A stretch of DNA of 10,603 nucleotides, taken from positions 1-10,603 of the forward strand of contig DKNW01000054.1 in assembly GCA_002469805.1 (NCBI GenBank). The letters are read 5' to 3'. The translations under genes were made by a program, and so were the position numbers. Each line of letters begins with the position of its first letter. Within the stretch, counting starts at the first letter, position 1. A model generated the notes under the pieces. It searched no databases. It was not told where the DNA came from and was given only the letters and a program-made list of their open reading frames with translations. Origin of the DNA: Rhodobiaceae bacterium UBA7378 (lineage in GTDB: Bacteria > Pseudomonadota > Alphaproteobacteria > RS24). This document shows positions 7,390 through 10,603 of this stretch, one piece after another.

Positions 7390-8332
7390 GTTTTTCCTCC
7401 TCCTCTTTGCGGGCTGGCTAGGCCTGCAATCTGCTGCGGCGCTTGATGCTGTGCAGGTTGGCGATAATTTACGAACCATGGCGCTTGCGCCTTACGTTCA
7501 AAGTACGGATGACGGGCATGTGGCCTTTGCTATTCAAAATGCCAGTGATGCGCCCATTTATCTCGACCTTCAGCGTTTGCGACCGCCGCTTATGGCTTTT
7601 GCGCTTGGTTTATTTCAAGAACAGGAAGGCTTGCGACTATTCGTGTCTGATGACAGCGAGTTTGCGCCGCGCCCGGGATATCCCGATAGGTTAAGTTTTT
7701 TCATTCAGGCGAAATCTGTGCAGACCTTCATATTGGTAAACGATGTAGATGTATCGCGGCTGTATCTGTGGAGCCCCGGTGCGCGTCTGGCATTTGAAGA
7801 CCGACGGCGCACCATGCAAATTGTCATTATGGCGGTGCTGGTTGGACTGGGGGCTGCAGGGTTGGCAGTGGCGATCTTCCGCCGGTCAAGCCGCGCTTAT
7901 TATGCGCTGGTTATGGGGGCGAGCATGCTGGTGCTGATTGCAAGCCTGTGGATGCGCGGTGTAATTACCAGTCTTGGTTTTGACGATATGGTGCTTCCCT
8001 ACCGGCTTGACTATGCGCGCGGAGCGTTCATTCTCATGTTGGTCATGACAGCGGTCAGCCAGGGCAATATGTTATTGCGCCGAACGGTGAACCGGAATTA
8101 CTGGACGCGTGTGGTTATCGTTGGTGATTTTTGTCTGCTCGCGGCAGGGATAAGCGCGGTCACGGCGATTTTGCAACCAAACTTTGCAGGTCTGATCAGC
8201 AATGATATTTCAGAAGTTCTTCTGGCCGTGACATGCGCATGCTTGTTTCTAGGGGCGATTTTTGTGCCCGACCAACACCAGGCGTCAATGGCTGATCCAG
8301 ACTTTGTTGCGGATTTGGACTTAGAGCGTTAG
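7379..8332 (+). CDS. Exported multi-TM protein resembling a sensor input module with no output domain
   Basis: I do not recognise a precise family. From TTG 7379 the protein has 317 residues. It starts with a signal-like segment (LPIRFFLLLFAGWLGLQSAAA), followed by about 120 periplasmic residues with beta-strand character. These include VAFAIQNASDAPIYLDL, a conserved-looking YLWSPG, and an LAFEDRRR edge before the membrane. At least five hydrophobic helices follow. The tail after the last helix is only about 20 acidic residues (PDQHQASMADPDFVADLDLE). A signal peptide, a beta domain and a helix bundle resemble the input part of 7TMR-DISM-type receptors, which usually carry a GGDEF, EAL or kinase domain; none is present here. 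The start is uncertain: ATG 7307 is in frame but overlaps the GNAT gene by 83 nt and adds a long leader, while TTG 7379 overlaps by 11 nt and suits coupling. The 3' end shares TTAG with yqgE. Confidence 0.7.
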   Translation: MPIRFFLLLFAGWLGLQSAAALDAVQVGDNLRTMALAPYVQSTDDGHVAFAIQNASDAPIYLDLQRLRPPLMAFALGLFQEQEGLRLFVSDDSEFAPRPGYPDRLSFFIQAKSVQTFILVNDVDVSRLYLWSPGARLAFEDRRRTMQIVIMAVLVGLGAAGLAVAIFRRSSRAYYALVMGASMLVLIASLWMRGVITSLGFDDMVLPYRLDYARGAFILMLVMTAVSQGNMLLRRTVNRNYWTRVVIVGDFCLLAAGISAVTAILQPNFAGLISNDISEVLLAVTCACLFLGAIFVPDQHQASMADPDFVADLDLER

Positions 8333-8904
8333 GCCTCGCCGCCTTCATTGCTTAGTAATGCCAGGTCAATGCCCATAGCGGCTACCGATTTTTCGTAAAG
8401 TTCGTCGCTTTGCGATGTAAAAATTCCGGCAATATCGGCTTCACATACCAGCCAAGCATTATCCTGCAATTCACCTTCAAGCTGGCCTGATCCCCAGCCG
8501 GCATAGCCCAGAAACAGTCGCATCATTTCCGGCCCCTGTCCGCGAGCGGCATCGACCAGCACGTCGGCGGATTGCGTCAGCGCGATCGGTAATTCTTGCG
8601 AAAGCGAGTTAAGCGTTTTTTCATAATCGCTTGTGTGCAGCACGAAACCCTGATCGCTTTGAACTGGCCCACCCACATAAACAGGTAGGTTTATAAGCCC
8701 TGTTTTGGCAACGGCTTCGGGTATGTCCTTTAAAATATCGCCAAGCGACAGCCCATCGGCGCGCTGATTGATAACAAAGCCCATCGCGCCTTCGCTATCA
8801 TGGGCAACGATATACACAACACTGCGCAAAAACCGAGGGTCTGCCATACCAGGCATGGCAAGCAGGAACTGCCCTTGCAGGCTTTGAACCAGTGTTTGGG
8901 TCAT
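8329..8904 (-). CDS. yqgE: YqgE/AlgH family protein (UPF0301)
   Basis: This is a soluble cytoplasmic protein of the widespread UPF0301 family. Its members include AlgH of Pseudomonas, linked to alginate regulation, but the biochemical role is unsettled. The 191 residues match the usual length. Family marks are GQFLLAMPGMADPRF (11-25), VVYIVAHDSEGAMGFVIN (29-46), LPVYVGGPV followed by QGFVLH (73-90), and the signature FLGYAGWGSGQLEGEL (131-146) with NAWL (149-152). The start ATG reads leftwards from 8904; the region ahead holds only a weak GAG-rich Shine-Dalgarno. The gene is convergent with the membrane protein gene and overlaps it by 4 nt. It is divergent from the DsbD-like gene. A yqgE, DsbD-like, peroxiredoxin neighbourhood also occurs in other alphaproteobacteria, from general knowledge of the class. 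Confidence 0.95.
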   Translation of the reverse strand: MTQTLVQSLQGQFLLAMPGMADPRFLRSVVYIVAHDSEGAMGFVINQRADGLSLGDILKDIPEAVAKTGLINLPVYVGGPVQSDQGFVLHTSDYEKTLNSLSQELPIALTQSADVLVDAARGQGPEMMRLFLGYAGWGSGQLEGELQDNAWLVCEADIAGIFTSQSDELYEKSVAAMGIDLALLSNEGGEA

Positions 8905-8948
8905 GGCATCACTCTAAGCCCGCCGCGCAGATGAAACAATGCTGCATA

Positions 8949-8977
8949 TGCGCATAATCGCCACGCATGGATATAAT
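8949..8977 (+). promoter_or_regulatory. Candidate sigma-70 promoter for the DsbD-like/peroxiredoxin pair
   Basis: A perfect TATAAT lies at 8972-8977 in the spacer between the divergent genes. With a 17-nt gap the -35 position is TGCGCA (8949-8954), which matches TTGACA at only three of six bases. Transcription would start near 8984, leaving a leader of about 35 nt before the TTG start at 9020. The rest of the 8905-9019 spacer shows no repeat or clear operator. The weak -35 keeps this call tentative; a second TATAGT at 9026-9031 lies too close to the start to serve well. Confidence 0.35.
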
Positions 8978-9008
8978 CGACATTTAGGCATAAGCACAAA
9001 ACTCGAAT

Positions 9009-9022
9009 GGAGGATAGGTTTG
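9009..9022 (+). promoter_or_regulatory. Shine-Dalgarno deciding a TTG start for the DsbD-like gene
   Basis: GGAGG at 9009-9013 lies 6 nt before TTG at 9020-9022, which is in frame with the signal peptide. It lies 24 nt from the later ATG at 9038, too far to serve it. The strong GGAGG therefore favours the TTG, although ATG 9038 would also leave a complete signal peptide. The spacing is read directly; the choice of start is inference. Confidence 0.5.
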
Positions 9023-9898
9023 GGCTATAGTTTGTTTATGAATTTTCGCTTACATATTCTTGGGCTTCTGCTGCAAGGAACGCTGTTTCTGGTATCTCTT
9101 GCGCCAGCAACCGCAGCGCAATCCCTATCGGCGACGCCATCTGTTTCGGCGACGCCATGGATCAAAAAAAACGTCGTCGAAGCGCGGCTGTTTCTGGCCC
9201 GCGATGGCAAGCAGCATTTCGCCGGTATCGAAATTATTATGCAACCTGGTTGGCACACTTATTGGCGTTATCCCGGTGCCAGTGGTATTGCCCCAGATTT
9301 TGATTTCACGCGTAGCGTAAACTTGCGCCCACAGGCACCAGTGTTCCCTGCACCGTATTTTTTTGAAGATGGCGCGGGCGGTTTTTACGGCTATGAAGGG
9401 CTTGCCGGATTTGTTGTTCCTTTCGCATTGGCAAATGCAGGTGAAGCCGGACAACTTAATCTCGACCTTGAGATCGGCGTGTGCCGCGAAGTGTGCTTGC
9501 CGGTGCAGTTTTCTTTTGAATTACCCGTCGTGCCGGGGCCTAGTGCGACCGCGCAAGCGCTTGACGATATTCGTGCAATGCTGGCTGAAAGTCCGGCCAG
9601 CCCATCCAGTGATCTAGCGATAGATACGCTGACTTATGATGGCGCTATTCTGCAATTTGTTGTGGTGGGAAAAGACCTGCAAAATCCGCAACTCATGGTA
9701 ATACCCGGCCCGAACGATATTTTCGGTGCGCCGCACGTTAGCGCCAGTCACCCGTCTTCTTTTCTCATAGAAATGCCCGCATGGTCGGTGCTTGACCAAA
9801 CGTTGATTGGCCGTATTGTGGAGGTCGTTGTCAGAGATGGGGATCGGGTGGTTTTTCAAAAAATTCCGATCAATGACCATCGCGTTTCAAGAAGATAA
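9020..9898 (+). CDS. Periplasmic DsbD N-terminal-domain-like protein (no membrane or thioredoxin domain)
   Basis: This 292-residue exported protein corresponds to the N-terminal periplasmic part of DsbD/ScsB thiol-disulfide interchange proteins, which hands electrons to periplasmic thiol proteins. A signal peptide spans about 1-33 with an A-T-A-A end. QPGWHTYWRYPGASG (75-89) is the family mark (GWH-YW--PG-SG). The redox pair is C155 and C159 in GVCREVCLPV; it is the CxxxC form usual for this domain. A second beta domain without cysteines follows (about 200-285). The transmembrane and C-terminal thioredoxin domains of full DsbD are missing, and no sign of them appears before the TAA. Proteins of this shape, annotated as DsbD-domain proteins, are known in alphaproteobacteria. 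It needs an electron source encoded elsewhere. It is followed after 15 nt by a peroxiredoxin gene. The start (TTG 9020 or ATG 9038) is open; the function is inferred from the domain. Confidence 0.85.
   Translation: MGYSLFMNFRLHILGLLLQGTLFLVSLAPATAAQSLSATPSVSATPWIKKNVVEARLFLARDGKQHFAGIEIIMQPGWHTYWRYPGASGIAPDFDFTRSVNLRPQAPVFPAPYFFEDGAGGFYGYEGLAGFVVPFALANAGEAGQLNLDLEIGVCREVCLPVQFSFELPVVPGPSATAQALDDIRAMLAESPASPSSDLAIDTLTYDGAILQFVVVGKDLQNPQLMVIPGPNDIFGAPHVSASHPSSFLIEMPAWSVLDQTLIGRIVEVVVRDGDRVVFQKIPINDHRVSRR
9128..9158 (+). repeat. Short direct repeat just after the signal peptide of the DsbD-like gene
   Basis: TCGGCGACGCCAT occurs at 9128-9140 and again at 9146-9158, an 18-nt period in frame, and codes for SATPSV then SATP. 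It falls in the linker between the signal peptide and the folded domain, where a small in-frame duplication is easily tolerated. It looks like slippage, not a regulatory site. Confidence 0.6.
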
Positions 9899-9913
9899 AC
9901 TAGGAGACTTCAT

Positions 9914-10402
9914 ATGACTATTAAACCCGGCGATGCGATGCCTGACGCCCAGCTTATGTATATGACGGATGCTGGTCCTGCCCCGATTTCAACCGGTGAT
10001 CTTTTTGGCGGTAAAACCGTCGCATTGTTTGCTTTGCCGGGCGCTTTCACGCCGACATGTTCAAACCAGCATCTACCAGGCTATGTCGAAAAGGCAGAAG
10101 ATCTGCGCATGAAAGGCGTCGATACGATCGTTTGCCTATCGGTAAATGACGCATTTGTGATGGGCGCATGGGGGCAGCAACAAGGTGCAGCCGGCAAAGT
10201 TATGATGGTTGCTGATGGTAATGCCGAGCTGACAGCTAAGCTGGGCCTCGAAATGGATGGGTCAGGCTTTGGTATGGGCACGCGGTCTTTGCGCTATTCC
10301 ATGATCGTGCGTGACGGTGTGGTTGAAACGCTGAACGTCGAACAAAATCCGGGCAAGGCGGTCGATTCAGGCGTCGATAATTTGCTGTCGCAACTCGCCT
10401 AA
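9914..10402 (+). CDS. Peroxiredoxin, Prx5 type
   Basis: This is a thiol peroxidase that reduces H2O2 and organic hydroperoxides. The 162 residues match Prx5-type enzymes: LFALPGAFTPTCSNQHLPGY (38-57) holds the peroxidatic C49 in the PxxxTxxC motif, with T46 and the active-site Arg R124 in GTRSLRYSMIV (122-132). The other cysteine, C74 in VCLSVNDAFVMGAW, is a conserved non-resolving position. No third cysteine is present, so the enzyme probably works in the 1-Cys mode and needs glutathione/glutaredoxin or another thiol partner. It has no signal peptide and should be cytoplasmic, so it is unlikely to be a direct partner of the periplasmic DsbD-like protein upstream. The ATG is set by AGGAG at 9902-9906, 7 nt away. 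The gene lies 15 nt after the DsbD-like stop, which suggests one transcript. It ends 26 nt before the convergent rnhA. Confidence 0.95.
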   Translation: MTIKPGDAMPDAQLMYMTDAGPAPISTGDLFGGKTVALFALPGAFTPTCSNQHLPGYVEKAEDLRMKGVDTIVCLSVNDAFVMGAWGQQQGAAGKVMMVADGNAELTAKLGLEMDGSGFGMGTRSLRYSMIVRDGVVETLNVEQNPGKAVDSGVDNLLSQLA

Positions 10403-10428
10403 TCCTGGCTGATCCAAGCTCTGCTTGC

Positions 10429-10603
10429 TTAATCTCTGCGGAAGGGTTCCATGCCTTGGCGCGCCAATTCGTCGGCGCGTTCATTGCCCGGATCTCCGGC
10501 ATGGCCTTTAACCCATGCCCATTGAACAGTGTGGCGGGCGCACGCCGCGTCTAGAGCTTTCCACAGCTCTATGTTTTTAACCGGCTTGCCGGCGGCTGTT
10601 TTC
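10429..10603 (-). CDS. rnhA: Ribonuclease HI, C-terminal part (gene start outside window)
   Basis: RNase HI cleaves the RNA strand of RNA-DNA hybrids, for example during primer removal and R-loop clearance. Only the last 57 codons are visible, reading leftwards from the right edge to TAA at 10429-10431. They show GKPVKNIELW, VQWAWVKGHAG and NERADELARQG, the family C-terminal blocks. Fragment residue H34 is the loop histidine equivalent to E. coli H124, and D44 is the fourth catalytic acid equivalent to D134. The three earlier catalytic acids lie outside the window. The protein ends soon after with a short MEPFRRD tail, normal for the single-domain enzyme. It is convergent with the peroxiredoxin gene. 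Confidence 0.95.
   Translation of the reverse strand, partial: KTAAGKPVKNIELWKALDAACARHTVQWAWVKGHAGDPGNERADELARQGMEPFRRD

Noticed and set aside
8939..9019. ATG 8939 as the start of the DsbD-like protein.
   Set aside because: It adds residues unlike a signal peptide, runs through the candidate promoter and lacks a Shine-Dalgarno. The GGAGG at 9009 points to a later start.
10403..10428. Possible bidirectional terminator between the peroxiredoxin gene and rnhA (CAAGC/GCTTG at 10415-10427).
   Set aside because: The stem is only 5 bp with a 3-nt loop, and no T-run follows on either strand. Too weak to call.
1..10603. CRISPR arrays, tRNA or rRNA genes, insertion sequences, integrase sites, toxin-antitoxin or defence genes.
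   Set aside because: No repeat arrays, transposase-like frames, cloverleaf-like stretches or defence motifs were seen. The window is nearly fully covered by housekeeping genes.

Overview
The window looks like a stretch of an alphaproteobacterial chromosome. It carries an aa3-type cytochrome c oxidase operon in the order common to that class: coxB, coxA, ctaB, a coxF-like microprotein, ctaG, coxC, SURF1, then thrC. The gene order, the close spacing, the aa3-type CoxA with intact D- and K-channel residues and the YqgE / DsbD-like / peroxiredoxin group all point to Alphaproteobacteria. Base composition is moderate, roughly half GC by eye, so a marine or otherwise non-high-GC lineage is possible. 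The genus cannot be fixed from this window.

Layout. Positions 1-5381 hold the oxidase block on the + strand: the 3' end of coxB (CuA subunit II), coxA (subunit I), ctaB (heme O synthase), a 57-residue one-helix protein of CoxF type, ctaG (Cox11-type CuB chaperone), coxC (subunit III) and a SURF1/Shy1-family heme a3 assembly factor. Gaps are 3 to 20 nt, which suggests one transcript. thrC (threonine synthase) follows on the same strand from a GTG start, then a RimJ-type GNAT acetyltransferase. Next comes a secreted-plus-multi-TM membrane protein that resembles a sensory input module with no output domain. Its stop codon overlaps the stop of yqgE, which runs on the minus strand.

A 115-nt divergent spacer (8905-9019) with a perfect TATAAT box separates yqgE from a second + strand pair: a periplasmic protein resembling only the N-terminal domain of DsbD, and a cytoplasmic Prx5-type peroxiredoxin. 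The window ends in the C-terminal third of rnhA (RNase HI) on the minus strand.

How the genes work together: CoxA/B/C form the oxidase core. CtaB makes the heme O precursor of heme a, CtaG delivers copper to CuB, and SURF1 helps heme a3 insertion. The CoxF-like protein is conserved here but its function is unsettled. thrC and the GNAT are linked by position, not by evident function. The DsbD-like protein and peroxiredoxin suggest a thiol/oxidant theme but sit in different compartments.

No convincing new multi-gene system was found. The points most worth a second look are the output-less membrane sensor-like protein, the stand-alone DsbD N-terminal domain, the microprotein, and the absence of genes often found in this neighbourhood (DUF983, M16 peptidase, an EAL domain).
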